In this document: one piece after another, positions 1 to 7,892 of the stretch | How positions within the stretch are numbered: position 1 is the first letter of the stretch | Layout: the number at the start of each line of letters is the position of its first letter | Assembly (NCBI RefSeq): GCF_000688235.1 | Contig: NZ_JHYO01000004.1 | Coordinates: 1 to 64,000 of the forward strand | Length of the DNA: 64,000 bases | Source of the DNA: Terasakiella pusilla DSM 6293 | Lineage (GTDB): Bacteria > Pseudomonadota > Alphaproteobacteria > Rhodospirillales > Terasakiellaceae | Direction: 5' to 3' | The notes under the pieces: model-generated | The model's database searches: none | Seen by the model: only the letters and a program-made list of their open reading frames with translations | What the model was told of the DNA's origin: nothing | Made by a program: the position numbers and the translations under genes

Positions 1-302
1 TAGCAATGTTGGAAGCTATGCGGGAAGGCACAATTCTTTTGGCCGATAAAGCCTACGACAGCGATGCTATTCGGCAATTGGCTGAAAATAAAAAAGCATG
101 GGCAAATATCCCACCTAAAAGCAATCGACGAAAGTCTTTTGCCTTTAGCAAATTCCTTTACCGCTACAGAAACTTGGTTGAGCGCTTCTTCAACAAACTC
201 AAGCAATTCAGAGGCATTGCCACACGTTATGATAAGAACCCTGAGAATTTCCTCGCTGCTGTTAAACTGGCATCAGTTCGCATTTGGATAAAAAATTTAT
301 GA
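1..302 (+). CDS. IS5-family transposase, C-terminal part, cut by the left edge
   Basis: The reading frame is open from base 3, so the gene begins outside the window. The visible ~99 residues are the C-terminal part of a DDE transposase of the IS4/IS5 type. They contain LLADKAYDSDAIR, which carries a catalytic Asp region, and the R-x3-VERFFNKLKQFRGIATRYDK block, whose Glu would be the last DDE residue. The frame stops with TGA at 300-302. The sequence just after the stop (about 300-314, ending near TCTAGGGCC) is a plausible right terminal inverted repeat, but the left end is not visible to prove it. Completeness and activity of the element cannot be judged. Confidence 0.8.
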   Translation, partial: AMLEAMREGTILLADKAYDSDAIRQLAENKKAWANIPPKSNRRKSFAFSKFLYRYRNLVERFFNKLKQFRGIATRYDKNPENFLAAVKLASVRIWIKNL

Positions 303-319
303 GTCTAGGGCCTAATTTC

Positions 320-402
320 GTCACCCCGCACTTGTTGCGGGGGAATTGGCGGAAGGCGGAGAATTGCTTTGTCGGATTATCCCGCAACGGGTGCGGGATG
401 AC
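320..402. repeat. Pair of inverted REP-like hairpin units
   Basis: Two 22-bp units face each other at 320-341 and 381-402. Read on opposite strands they agree at 19 of 22 positions. Each contains a perfect 7-bp hairpin with a 5-nt loop: CCCCGCA/TGCGGGG at 324-342 and TCCCGCA/TGCGGGA at 380-398. The spacer between units is about 39 bp. The arrangement resembles a REP/BIME unit between the insertion sequence and the 3' end of the acetyltransferase gene. It may also act as a weak terminator. Confidence 0.6.
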
Positions 403-418
403 GGTGGGGTGGGGGAGG

Positions 419-1051
419 TTAAATTTGCGCTTTTAAAGCGGTGAGGTCGTTGCCGACAATGGCTTTCAGATTAGCGGTTATTTTTTCGGCGTCCCAGTCC
501 CACCAGGCGATGTCGAGCAGGTTTTGAATGGTCTGGTCGTCAAAGCGTTTTTTGATCAGTTGGGCGGGGTTGCCCCCGACGATGCTATAGGGGGGAACAT
601 CGCTGGTCACGACGGATTTGCTGGCAATGACGGCGCCGTGGCCGATTTTGACACCGGGCATAATTGTGGCATCATAGCCGATCCAGACATCGTGCCCGAT
701 TTCGGTATCTCCTTTAAAGGGCAGGTCGGTCGTGTCCGGCATGACTTTTTCCCAACCCTTGCCAAAAATCTGGAAAGGATAGGTCGAAAAGCCGGATAGC
801 TTATGGTTGGCGCCGTTCATGATAAACGTCACATTTTTTGCGATGGCGCAGAACTTCCCGATGCGCAGGGTGTCCCCGATAAAAGGGAAGTGATAGAGCA
901 CGTTCTGTTCGAAATTCTCAGGGCCATCCGGGTCGTCGTAATAGGTGTAGTCCCCGACCACGATGTTTTCGCGGGTGATGAAGTTTTTGAGATAACCGAC
1001 TTGAGGAAAACCTTTCATAGGTTCCTTATCATTTGGGTCTGGGCCGTGCAT
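419..1051 (-). CDS. Vat/CatB-type xenobiotic O-acetyltransferase (streptogramin A acetyltransferase family)
   Basis: This 210-residue protein belongs to the left-handed beta-helix acetyltransferases that use acetyl-CoA. It follows the Vat (virginiamycin acetyltransferase) pattern closely along its whole length: HGPDP near the N terminus, [39 protein letters not shown] (His83 matches the family's catalytic His), GWEKVMP, the hexapeptide-repeat block [21 protein letters not shown], and [16 protein letters not shown] chose the ATG at 1051 because an upstream TTG would add residues foreign to the family. A terminator separates it from the chemoreceptor gene upstream, so it is probably transcribed alone. 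Chromosomal Vat-like proteins are common in environmental bacteria and many have unknown substrates, so antibiotic resistance is not implied. Confidence 0.88.
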   Translation of the reverse strand: MHGPDPNDKEPMKGFPQVGYLKNFITRENIVVGDYTYYDDPDGPENFEQNVLYHFPFIGDTLRIGKFCAIAKNVTFIMNGANHKLSGFSTYPFQIFGKGWEKVMPDTTDLPFKGDTEIGHDVWIGYDATIMPGVKIGHGAVIASKSVVTSDVPPYSIVGGNPAQLIKKRFDDQTIQNLLDIAWWDWDAEKITANLKAIVGNDLTALKAQI

Positions 1052-1137
1052 TGCGTGTGTTTCCCCACTAGATATTTCCGCTAAGAAATGAGTATAGGCA
1101 CGTGTAAAGCGCAGCACAATAAGCCAGCAGTGGCGCA

Positions 1138-1173
1138 AAGAAAAAGGGCCTGCGTTTTATCCGAAGGCCCTTT
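1138..1173 (-). terminator. Rho-independent terminator of the chemoreceptor gene
   Basis: On the minus strand, an 8-bp stem AAAGGGCC/GGCCCTTT (1143-1150 with 1166-1173) is followed by a T-rich tract. It lies about 25 nt after the chemoreceptor stop codon and before the acetyltransferase gene. Confidence 0.75.
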
Positions 1174-1198
1174 GGTGTTGAATGGTGGGGTGAAGAGA

Positions 1199-2914
1199 CT
1201 ACATGTCTGCCGCTTTGGCGCGGAGTTCGTTGAGGAAGGCCTCGACTTCGTTTTCCAGGGCTTCGCTTTCTTTGCGCAGTTCGTCGGCAGAAGAGGTGAC
1301 CCGGTTGGTCGATTCCAACGTTTTGTTGGCGTTGGCGGAGACATCGGCGATATGGGAGGACACGGCACGTGTTCCATCGGATGCTTGATTGACATTTCGG
1401 GCAATCTCGCGGATGGCGGCATGTTGTTCTTCAATGGCGGCTGCAATTGCCGTGGAATTTTCCGCCACTGAATTGATCGTGGCATTGATCTCGTTGACAG
1501 CCGTCAGGGCTTTGCCGCTTTCTGTTTGCACGTTTGAAATCTGGCCGGTGATATCGGCGGTGGCTCGTGCCGTCTGGTTGGCGAGGTTGCGTACTTCAGA
1601 TGCGACAACCGCAAACCCTTTACCCGCTTCACCGGCACGTGCGGCTTCGATGGTGGCGTTGAGGGCCAGGAGGTTGGTTTGATCGGTAATCGCATCGATC
1701 AAGGAGACAACCTCGCTGATTTTATCAATGGCGTTGGCAAGGTTTTTAACCGTAGCATTGGTTTGATCAACCTGTTCAGAGGCGTGCTGCGCGACTTGAG
1801 TCGAGTTATTGACCTGTTGGGAAATTTCGTCGGAGGAAGCTGTCAATTCTTCGGTGGCGGCGGCAACAGTCTCTACGTTAGCAGAGGTTTCTTCCGTGGC
1901 GGCTGCAACATCATTGGCACGATTGGAACTTTCATCGGCAATGGTGTTCATGTCCGAAGCGGCAACATGGAGGTTACTGATGGATTGGCTGATGGATTGC
2001 ACCAGATTTTTAACCCGACCTTCCAGATTGTCGGACATGGCGAGGGTTTCTTGAATCCGGTTTTCGCGGGTTTCTCGCTCCAATTGTTCCTGTCTGCTTT
2101 TCAGGGCTTCGTTCTCTTGGATTTTCTCTCTAAACCCAAGAACGGAATTGGCCATGGCGCCGAGTTCATCCCTTCTGTCAATGCCGCTTATGTCGTTGTT
2201 ATAGTTGCCTTCGGAGATATCGTCCATGGAACGACGCAGGGAAAACAGACTTTTGGAAATATCGCGGCTGATGATCCAACCGATAATGGTGGCGATGAGG
2301 ATGGCGATGGCTGAAACGGTGATATCCCGGATTGCAATGCGCCAGAATGTGGCGTCCAGATCATCAACATAAAGACCGGTGCCGATGTGGTGCCCCCATG
2401 GCAGCTTACCGGCATAAGAGACTTTTTCGAACATGAGTTTTTTGTCGTGGCCGGGCTTGTCCCAAACATAGGAGAAATAGCCGTCATTTTTACCGTTTGA
2501 CGCATCGATGAGTGCCTGAATAACTTTAACGCCATTGGCATCGGTGACACCGGACAGGTCTTTACCCGTCAGCGCCGGATTGGCCCCGTGTGCTTGAACA
2601 ATCCCATGGTCGTCATAGGAGAAAACATAGCCGATATCGCCGGCAAATTTTAACCCGTTGATGCCGTCATAGTAAATTTTGATGGCTTCTTCTTGCGTCA
2701 GTTCGCCGGAGGTGACTTGATCTTGATAAGCTTGGGCAATGGAAATGCTAGACGTGATGACGGTTTTGATTTCGCTTTTGCGATCTTCCAACAACGTTTG
2801 ACGAAGGGTGAAGAGGCCCATCGCTGTAACAGTAAGCAATCCTACGACCATAATGCCAAGGAGGATGGCGACTTTTAATTTCATGCTGAGATGTTTAATC
2901 ATGGGGGGACTCAT
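1199..2914 (-). CDS. Methyl-accepting chemotaxis protein with single periplasmic Cache domain
   Basis: This is a 571-residue chemoreceptor. Residues ~13-36 form the first membrane helix. Residues ~40-190 form a periplasmic sensor of the small Cache type, with [13 protein letters not shown] and [12 protein letters not shown] blocks. A second helix lies at ~196-216, a HAMP linker at ~215-265, and the cytoplasmic signalling coiled coil at ~300-571. The conserved hairpin tip reads [23 protein letters not shown], which binds CheA and CheW. No C-terminal CheR-binding pentapeptide is visible. The start is uncertain: ATG codons at 2914, 2902 and 2884 are all possible, and none has a clear ribosome-binding site. 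No chemotaxis genes lie beside it. The ligand is unknown; Cache domains of this type often bind small organic acids. Confidence 0.92.
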   Translation of the reverse strand: MSPPMIKHLSMKLKVAILLGIMVVGLLTVTAMGLFTLRQTLLEDRKSEIKTVITSSISIAQAYQDQVTSGELTQEEAIKIYYDGINGLKFAGDIGYVFSYDDHGIVQAHGANPALTGKDLSGVTDANGVKVIQALIDASNGKNDGYFSYVWDKPGHDKKLMFEKVSYAGKLPWGHHIGTGLYVDDLDATFWRIAIRDITVSAIAILIATIIGWIISRDISKSLFSLRRSMDDISEGNYNNDISGIDRRDELGAMANSVLGFREKIQENEALKSRQEQLERETRENRIQETLAMSDNLEGRVKNLVQSISQSISNLHVAASDMNTIADESSNRANDVAAATEETSANVETVAAATEELTASSDEISQQVNNSTQVAQHASEQVDQTNATVKNLANAIDKISEVVSLIDAITDQTNLLALNATIEAARAGEAGKGFAVVASEVRNLANQTARATADITGQISNVQTESGKALTAVNEINATINSVAENSTAIAAAIEEQHAAIREIARNVNQASDGTRAVSSHIADVSANANKTLESTNRVTSSADELRKESEALENEVEAFLNELRAKAADM

Positions 2915-3110
2915 GGGTCTGATAAATGAAGCTTGTTTTTTTAAGTTTGTTTCCTCTTTTCTTTAAATAAGATTTCTCTAATGTAAAAAGGAGAAAAAAG
3001 GGCATTAAGCTTATTTATCGCACGTTCCCACAACAAGCCAAAGGATGCATTGGCTTCAAGTTATGTCAAAAAATTTCCATAAATTTCAAGGAGTTCAACC
3101 CAATGGTTTG

Positions 3111-4064
3111 CTAGGCGATCACTGTCCCGACCGGGATAGGGAAGCCACGCAGGAAGCTTTCTGCGTCGGTTGCACCTTTACCGCTGCGTTGCAGGGTATG
3201 GATTTTAAGCGCTTTGTTGGCGCATCCGATCACAAGACCGTCGGCTTCTAATCGAGTGCCTGCTGCGCCGTTCTGCTCAACAACTTCGGCCTTGATAATC
3301 TTGATCCGGTCTTTGCCGAAAGCAAACCACGTGCCGGGCCATGGCGTAAAGGCGCGGATGCGGCGTTCGATCTCATCTGCCGATTGGGACCAGTCGATCT
3401 GACTTTCTTTTTTATCCAGTTTTTTGGCGTAGGTGATGCCGTCTTCCGGCTGTTTTTGCGGCTTGGTGTAGCCCCCATCAACAGCGCGCAAGGCTTCCAG
3501 GATCAGACGGGCGCTTTCAATAGACAGCTCGTCGTGCAGGCTTTCCCCTGTGGTATTTTGGGTAATCGGGACAGGCTGGATCAGCAGCATGTCACCGGTA
3601 TCCAGACCTTCGTCCATTTGCATGATTGTCACGCCGGAGACATCGTCGCCTGCTTCAATGGCGCGCTGGATCGGCGCGGCGCCACGCCAACGGGGCAGAA
3701 TGGAGGCATGGGCGTTTAAGCAACCGTATTTTGGCGCGTCGAGGACGGCCTTTGGCAAGATCAGCCCGTAAGCCGCAACAATGGCACAATCGGCGTTAAG
3801 GTCTGCAAATGCGCGCTGTTCGTCTTCCCCTTTAAGGGACAGGGGGGTGCGGACCTCGATGCCCTGACTTTCGGCATAGGCATGAACGGGGGTCAGATTG
3901 ACCTTTTGACCCCGACCGCTTTTGCGCGGCGGTTGGCTGTAAACACAAACAACTTCATGGCCCGCATCAATCAGCGCAGCGAGAAGCGGCACACTAAAAT
4001 CAGGCGTCCCCATAAAGATAAGGCGCATGGGCTTTTCTGTTTTGAGGAGGTTTTCTTCCGTCAT
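3111..4064 (-). CDS. fmt: Methionyl-tRNA formyltransferase
   Basis: The enzyme transfers a formyl group from 10-formyl-tetrahydrofolate to initiator Met-tRNA. The 317-residue protein has the usual length and signatures: FMGTPDFSVP at the N terminus, and the catalytic segment LNAHASILPRWRGAAPIQRAI, whose Asn and His belong to the active site, followed by GVTIMQMDEGLDTGDML. The C-terminal tRNA-binding domain contains RIRAFTPWPGTWF. An ATG at 4064 with an AGGGAC motif upstream was used. The ATG at 4028 (MRLIFMGTPDF) is closer to the family's usual N terminus and remains possible. The gene follows def by 39 nt, forming the classical def-fmt operon. Confidence 0.96.
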   Translation of the reverse strand: MTEENLLKTEKPMRLIFMGTPDFSVPLLAALIDAGHEVVCVYSQPPRKSGRGQKVNLTPVHAYAESQGIEVRTPLSLKGEDEQRAFADLNADCAIVAAYGLILPKAVLDAPKYGCLNAHASILPRWRGAAPIQRAIEAGDDVSGVTIMQMDEGLDTGDMLLIQPVPITQNTTGESLHDELSIESARLILEALRAVDGGYTKPQKQPEDGITYAKKLDKKESQIDWSQSADEIERRIRAFTPWPGTWFAFGKDRIKIIKAEVVEQNGAAGTRLEADGLVIGCANKALKIHTLQRSGKGATDAESFLRGFPIPVGTVIA

Positions 4065-4103
4065 GGTCAGCGGTCCCTGAAATCGTGTGCAAAAAAGGCG
4101 GGA

Positions 4104-4613
4104 TTAACCGGCTTTCTTCATTTTGGTGAGTTTGCGCATGATGATGGATCGTTTGATCCGCGAGATATGGTCAATGAACAGTGTGCCGTTCAGATGGTCA
4201 ATCTCGTGCTGGATACAGGTTGCAAGCAAGCCATCGGCTTTCAGTTCCTGCGCCGCACCGTTTTCATCGAGATAGGTGACTTTAATCTCGGCAGGGCGTT
4301 CGACTTCGCTGTAGCTTTGCGGCACAGACAGGCAGCCTTCTTCATAGATAGACAGATCGTCCGATGACCACGTGATTTCCGGGTTGATCATCTTATAGGC
4401 GAAGGGTTCCTCGTCTTCGTCGGTAACATCGACGACGATGATTTGCTGCAAGACACCAACTTGCGGGGCGGCCAGACCAATGCCGGGGGCGTCATACATG
4501 GTTTCCACCATGTCATCCAGAAGGGTGCGGATGTCGTCCGTTACCTCTTCGACAGGTTGAGCCCGTTTTTTGAGGATAGGGTCCGGTGCGGTCAGAATAG
4601 GAAGTATAGCCAC
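4104..4613 (-). CDS. def: Peptide deformylase
   Basis: It removes the N-formyl group from new polypeptides. All three deformylase motifs are present in this 169-residue protein: GIGLAAPQ (44-51), EGCLSVP (with metal-ligand Cys94), and QHEIDHLNG (His136 and His140 as metal ligands, Glu137 catalytic). It is the first gene of the def-fmt operon. In many alphaproteobacteria truA follows fmt. Here truA lies about 48 kb away at 51.8-52.6 kb. Confidence 0.97.
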   Translation of the reverse strand: MAILPILTAPDPILKKRAQPVEEVTDDIRTLLDDMVETMYDAPGIGLAAPQVGVLQQIIVVDVTDEDEEPFAYKMINPEITWSSDDLSIYEEGCLSVPQSYSEVERPAEIKVTYLDENGAAQELKADGLLATCIQHEIDHLNGTLFIDHISRIKRSIIMRKLTKMKKAG

Positions 4614-4678
4614 GATTGAAAGTCTCTCTTCGTCAAATTTCTGCCAAGGACATAAGTTGATCTGGCGAAAAGGTCAAG

Positions 4679-5323
4679 TTAAAGCGGGCCAAACTCCCCT
4701 GTTTTGCGGTCATAGGCGCTGAGTTCACCGGTTTTGAGATCGAAGTGGAGACCATAAATCTTCAACTCTTTTGACTCCACCCGGTCTGCGACGAAATTGA
4801 AGGTCATCAAATTGTTCAGGGAGTTGACGATGGAGGCTTGTTCAATTTCGCGTGGGATACGATTGCCCGATTTGATGGACTCGGCGCAGCAACATGGATT
4901 TTTGAAGGCTTCATGGGCGATATCAACCCAATGATGCACAAATTCGGTGCCGAGTTTATCGGGATTATGTTCCGTATCAATGGCGGCCTGAATAGCACCG
5001 CATTGGGCGTGGCCCATGATCATAATATTTTCGACCTTCAACACTTTTACCGCATATTCAAGGGCGGATGAGACACCGTGATAGTGGTTGGGGTCGTTCT
5101 CGTGCGGGGGGACAAGGTTGCCCACGTTACGCACGGCAAAGACTTCCCCGGGTTCTGTCCCAAGGATAAGTGTGGGGTCAACGCGCGAATCGGAACAGGA
5201 AATTAATAAAGTTCGCGGGCTCTGGCCTTCCTTGACGAAGTTTTCAAAATCAGCGCGGTGTGATTCGAAGTAATTAGCCTTGAAGTGCTGATAGCCTTTT
5301 TTAAGTTTAGCAATGGCTTTCAT
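4679..5323 (-). CDS. Beta-class carbonic anhydrase
   Basis: It interconverts CO2 and bicarbonate in the cytoplasm. The 214-residue protein has the zinc-site residues of beta carbonic anhydrases: Cys43, Asp45 and Arg47 in SCSDSRVDP, and His105 and Cys108 in GHAQCGAI. The ATG at 5323 follows a GGAGG ribosome-binding site, so the frame upstream is not part of the protein. It lies downstream of sbtA-sbtB in the same direction. The 215-bp gap holds a double dyad that also occurs upstream of sbtA, which suggests separate promoters under common control. Confidence 0.95.
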   Translation of the reverse strand: MKAIAKLKKGYQHFKANYFESHRADFENFVKEGQSPRTLLISCSDSRVDPTLILGTEPGEVFAVRNVGNLVPPHENDPNHYHGVSSALEYAVKVLKVENIMIMGHAQCGAIQAAIDTEHNPDKLGTEFVHHWVDIAHEAFKNPCCCAESIKSGNRIPREIEQASIVNSLNNLMTFNFVADRVESKELKIYGLHFDLKTGELSAYDRKTGEFGPL

Positions 5324-5442
5324 CGCGTAAAACCTCCCCCTCCCCAATGGCGGATAAAGTGTATGTGTGCAAAATATACTGTATCGAAATGATAGTTGAA
5401 TAGATGCTGCATACTTTAATCTAAAACGTGAGGGCGTCAAGA

Positions 5443-5502
5443 ATTAAGTGGTATTCCTATACCGAAATACCACTTAATAGTCAGGAACTATTAATTCAAT
5501 AG
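5443..5502 (-). promoter_or_regulatory. Double-dyad element upstream of the carbonic anhydrase gene (copy A)
   Basis: A 36-bp dyad has 13-bp perfect arms at 5443-5455 and 5466-5478 (half-site ATTAAGTGGTATT). It shares bases with a second dyad, TTAATAG at 5474-5480 and CTATTAA at 5488-5494, separated by 7 nt. The same layout recurs upstream of sbtA at 6921-6980, with 42 of 60 identical positions without gaps and the matches concentrated in the arms. It ends about 120 nt upstream of the carbonic anhydrase start. The A/T-rich dyads suggest a LysR-type or similar dimeric regulator; no candidate regulator gene is adjacent. Confidence 0.65.
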
Positions 5503-5538
5503 ATTTTTTCTATGGATTATCTAGGTCCAACAGGTTAC

Positions 5539-5853
5539 CTAAAAGTGTTCGTTACGAATAACTTCCACTTCTGAGACATTTACGATCCCGATCCGGTGCT
5601 CAAGGAAGGAAAAGAGATCTTCTAGGACCTCATCCTTAAATTTGGGATCGAGGATGCATATAAACATCATCATCCCTTCTGCATCCGTGACCATGCCATC
5701 GCGGGTCCACAAACCGTGGGTGCCGCTGCCGCCATGAACGGGGACGATGGTATAACCGTGGACATGGTCCTCTTTATCCAGCAGGTGCGCAAGCCGTTCG
5801 GTGACGGCTTGTTCGATGACGATTTCCAAGCGGATTTTTTTAAAGGTTTGCAT
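5539..5853 (-). CDS. sbtB: PII-like bicarbonate-transporter regulator, SbtB family
   Basis: This 104-residue protein has the ferredoxin-like fold pattern of small PII proteins: a beta strand (FKKIRLEIVIE), a helix, a T-loop-like HGYTIVPVHGGSGTHGLW, then a strand (GMMMFICIL) and a helix. It lies 14 nt downstream of sbtA in the same operon. In cyanobacteria SbtB binds adenine nucleotides and controls SbtA; that role is inferred here. The cysteine-containing C-terminal R-loop of some cyanobacterial SbtB proteins is absent, since this protein ends in RNEHF. The ATG at 5853 has an AGGAG site. The overlap-like extension upstream was rejected. Confidence 0.82.
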   Translation of the reverse strand: MQTFKKIRLEIVIEQAVTERLAHLLDKEDHVHGYTIVPVHGGSGTHGLWTRDGMVTDAEGMMMFICILDPKFKDEVLEDLFSFLEHRIGIVNVSEVEVIRNEHF

Positions 5854-5867
5854 GTGGGAACTCCTTT

Positions 5868-6857
5868 TTAGAACAACCATTGCGCCATGGCGACATAGAG
5901 GGGGATGCCAATGACAAGGTTGAAGGGAAAGGTAACGCCAAGGGACAGGGTAACGTAAACTGCCGGATTGGCTTGCGGCAAGGCCAATCGCATGGCGGCG
6001 GGGACAGCGATGTAAGACGCACTGGCAGCCAGCACAAGCATAAGGGTTTTACCCGCAACGGACAGGTCCAGCGGCAGGATCAACAATGCCATGAGAACCG
6101 CGCCGATCAGTGGCATGTAAAGCCCAAAGGCGATGACGCCCGTGTCCAGCACTTTGCGGTTTTGGCTGAGACCCCGTCCGGCAATCGCACCCATATCCAA
6201 AAGGAAGAGGCACAACACGCCTTTAAACGGATCGCTGATGAAGGGTTTAACTTCGACAAAGCCTTGCGGTCCAACGATCCAGCCAATGATAAACGAGCCG
6301 ATGAGGACGAGAATAGAGCTGTTGAAGACCGCTTCGCGCATGGACAGGGGTTCTGCCGATTTGTCCTTTTGCTCCGGGTTTTTTTTGAGGAAGCGCGCCG
6401 CAATCCAGATACCGGCGACGATGGCTGGTGCCTCCATCGCGGCGGCGACGGCAACCAGAATACCTTCACCGGAGGTTCCGCGATCACTTAAGATTTGGGA
6501 GGCGGTCAGGAAGGTGACAATACTGATGGAACCGAAATGGGCGGCAACCGCTGCGGCATTGACCGCGGACAGTTTACTGGTCAGGCGCAAACATTGATAG
6601 CCGATAAAGGGGAGGGCCGCACTGATGGCGATACCAACGAGGATCGGTGCGAGAACGGACAGGTCCGCCCCGGTTGTCGCCATGCTGACACCGCCTTTTA
6701 GGCCGATGGCAAGCATCAGATAGACGGCAACGGTTTTGGCAACCGGTTGGGGAAGGGAAAGATCAACTTTTGCGAGGGCGGCAAGAAAGCCGAGCGCAAA
6801 GAACATCACCATGGGCGAGGTGAGGTTATCGATGGCAACTGATAAAATTTCTTCCAT
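5868..6857 (-). CDS. sbtA: Sodium-dependent bicarbonate transporter, SbtA family (DUF897)
   Basis: This ~329-residue inner-membrane protein has about ten hydrophobic helices in two halves. It belongs to the family typified by cyanobacterial SbtA, which imports bicarbonate with sodium. Visible family features are the start MEEILSVAIDNLTSPMVMFF, the Gly-rich LMLAIGLKGGVSMA, the segment FHFGSISIVT-like AAHFGSISIVTF, and a long hydrophilic central loop (FLKKNPEQKDKSAEPLS) joining the halves. It is followed by sbtB, with a carbonic anhydrase gene further on. The ATG at 6857 was preferred over a TTG 15 nt upstream. Its upstream region carries the shared double dyad. Confidence 0.9.
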   Translation of the reverse strand: MEEILSVAIDNLTSPMVMFFALGFLAALAKVDLSLPQPVAKTVAVYLMLAIGLKGGVSMATTGADLSVLAPILVGIAISAALPFIGYQCLRLTSKLSAVNAAAVAAHFGSISIVTFLTASQILSDRGTSGEGILVAVAAAMEAPAIVAGIWIAARFLKKNPEQKDKSAEPLSMREAVFNSSILVLIGSFIIGWIVGPQGFVEVKPFISDPFKGVLCLFLLDMGAIAGRGLSQNRKVLDTGVIAFGLYMPLIGAVLMALLILPLDLSVAGKTLMLVLAASASYIAVPAAMRLALPQANPAVYVTLSLGVTFPFNLVIGIPLYVAMAQWLF

Positions 6858-6920
6858 TTCTCTAAGTCTCAATAGATAGGGGGAGCCTTATATTTGGGAA
6901 GACGGGGTGGTCTGTCAATA

Positions 6921-6980
6921 ATTAATCGGTATTTTAATACTTAAATACCGATTAATAGAGAAGCGTTATTAACGCCATAG
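6921..6980 (-). promoter_or_regulatory. Double-dyad element upstream of sbtA (copy B)
   Basis: A 36-bp dyad has perfect 14-bp arms at 6921-6934 and 6943-6956 (half-site ATTAATCGGTATTT). It shares bases with TTAATAG at 6952-6958, which faces TTATTAA at 6966-6972 after 7 nt. Spacing and orientation match copy A at 5443-5502 exactly. It ends 63 nt upstream of the sbtA start codon and just after the serB stop codon, a position suited to an activator or repressor of sbtAB. Confidence 0.68.
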
Positions 6981-6987
6981 AAATTAT

Positions 6988-7842
6988 CTATTGAAAATCA
7001 GGCTTAGAATAGCCTTGCGCGAAGAGAAGCGCGGTCAGGTTGCCGTGGTTGATGGTGTGTTTTGCACGCGCAATAACGCTTGGTTTTGCGTGGTACGCAA
7101 TCCCCAAACCGGCTTCAAGAATCATGGGTAGATCGTTCGCCCCATCACCAACGGCGAGCGCTTGAGTGGTGGTCAGGCCTTGTTCGGCGCAGAGCTTGTG
7201 CAAATAGTCCAGTTTGGAATCTTTGGTGAGAATCGGATCAATGACATTGCCGGTCAGCGTGCCGTCTTTAATCTCCATCATGTTTCCTGCATTGAAGTCG
7301 AAACCGACTTGGGCGGCAACGCGTGAGGTGAAGAAGGTAAAGCCACCGGACACAAGGGCACAATATGCGCCATTGGCCTTCATGGTCGCAACCAATGTTT
7401 CGGCGCCGGGTGTCAGATGAACCATTTTCATGGCCTCTTCCATAAAGTCGCTGGAAAGACCTTTTAACATGGCGACACGTTCGCGCAGTGCATCGCGGAA
7501 CTGGATTTCCCCGTTCATGGCGCGGGTTGTGATCTCGGCCACCTGTTCTTTGATGCCGGCAAATTCCGCCAGATCATCCAGTGTTTCGCCAGTGACGATG
7601 GTACTGTCCATATCGGCGATCAGCAGTTTTTTGCGACGCTCTGCAACCTCTTGTAAGATGATATCGACGTGGGGCAGCTTTTCTTGCAGCTCAACAAGGT
7701 TAATCACCTCGTCTGTGAAGATATCATAAGCTTCCCCTTCCGACAGGCAGACAGGCTCGACAGCGCCGAGATGCTGGGAAATTTCGGAAAGGGTGATTTG
7801 TTGCTTGTCAGGATTAGCAATAAGGGTCAGAACGTAAGACAT
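6988..7842 (-). CDS. serB: Phosphoserine phosphatase
   Basis: It catalyses the last step of serine synthesis, from phosphoserine to serine. The 284-residue protein has an N-terminal ACT-like regulatory region (~1-70) and a HAD phosphatase domain. Asp77 in ADMDST is the nucleophile and Asp79 the acid/base. Motif II is ALVSGGFTFF and motif III-IV is AVGDGANDLPM. The ATG at 7842 was chosen by family alignment. It is divergent from miaA, with about 50 bp between start codons. Confidence 0.95.
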   Translation of the reverse strand: MSYVLTLIANPDKQQITLSEISQHLGAVEPVCLSEGEAYDIFTDEVINLVELQEKLPHVDIILQEVAERRKKLLIADMDSTIVTGETLDDLAEFAGIKEQVAEITTRAMNGEIQFRDALRERVAMLKGLSSDFMEEAMKMVHLTPGAETLVATMKANGAYCALVSGGFTFFTSRVAAQVGFDFNAGNMMEIKDGTLTGNVIDPILTKDSKLDYLHKLCAEQGLTTTQALAVGDGANDLPMILEAGLGIAYHAKPSVIARAKHTINHGNLTALLFAQGYSKPDFQ

Positions 7843-7892
7843 TATGTATAAGCGCCGTGGTTTTTTGCGGTGCGCCATTTTATGCCAGAGAG

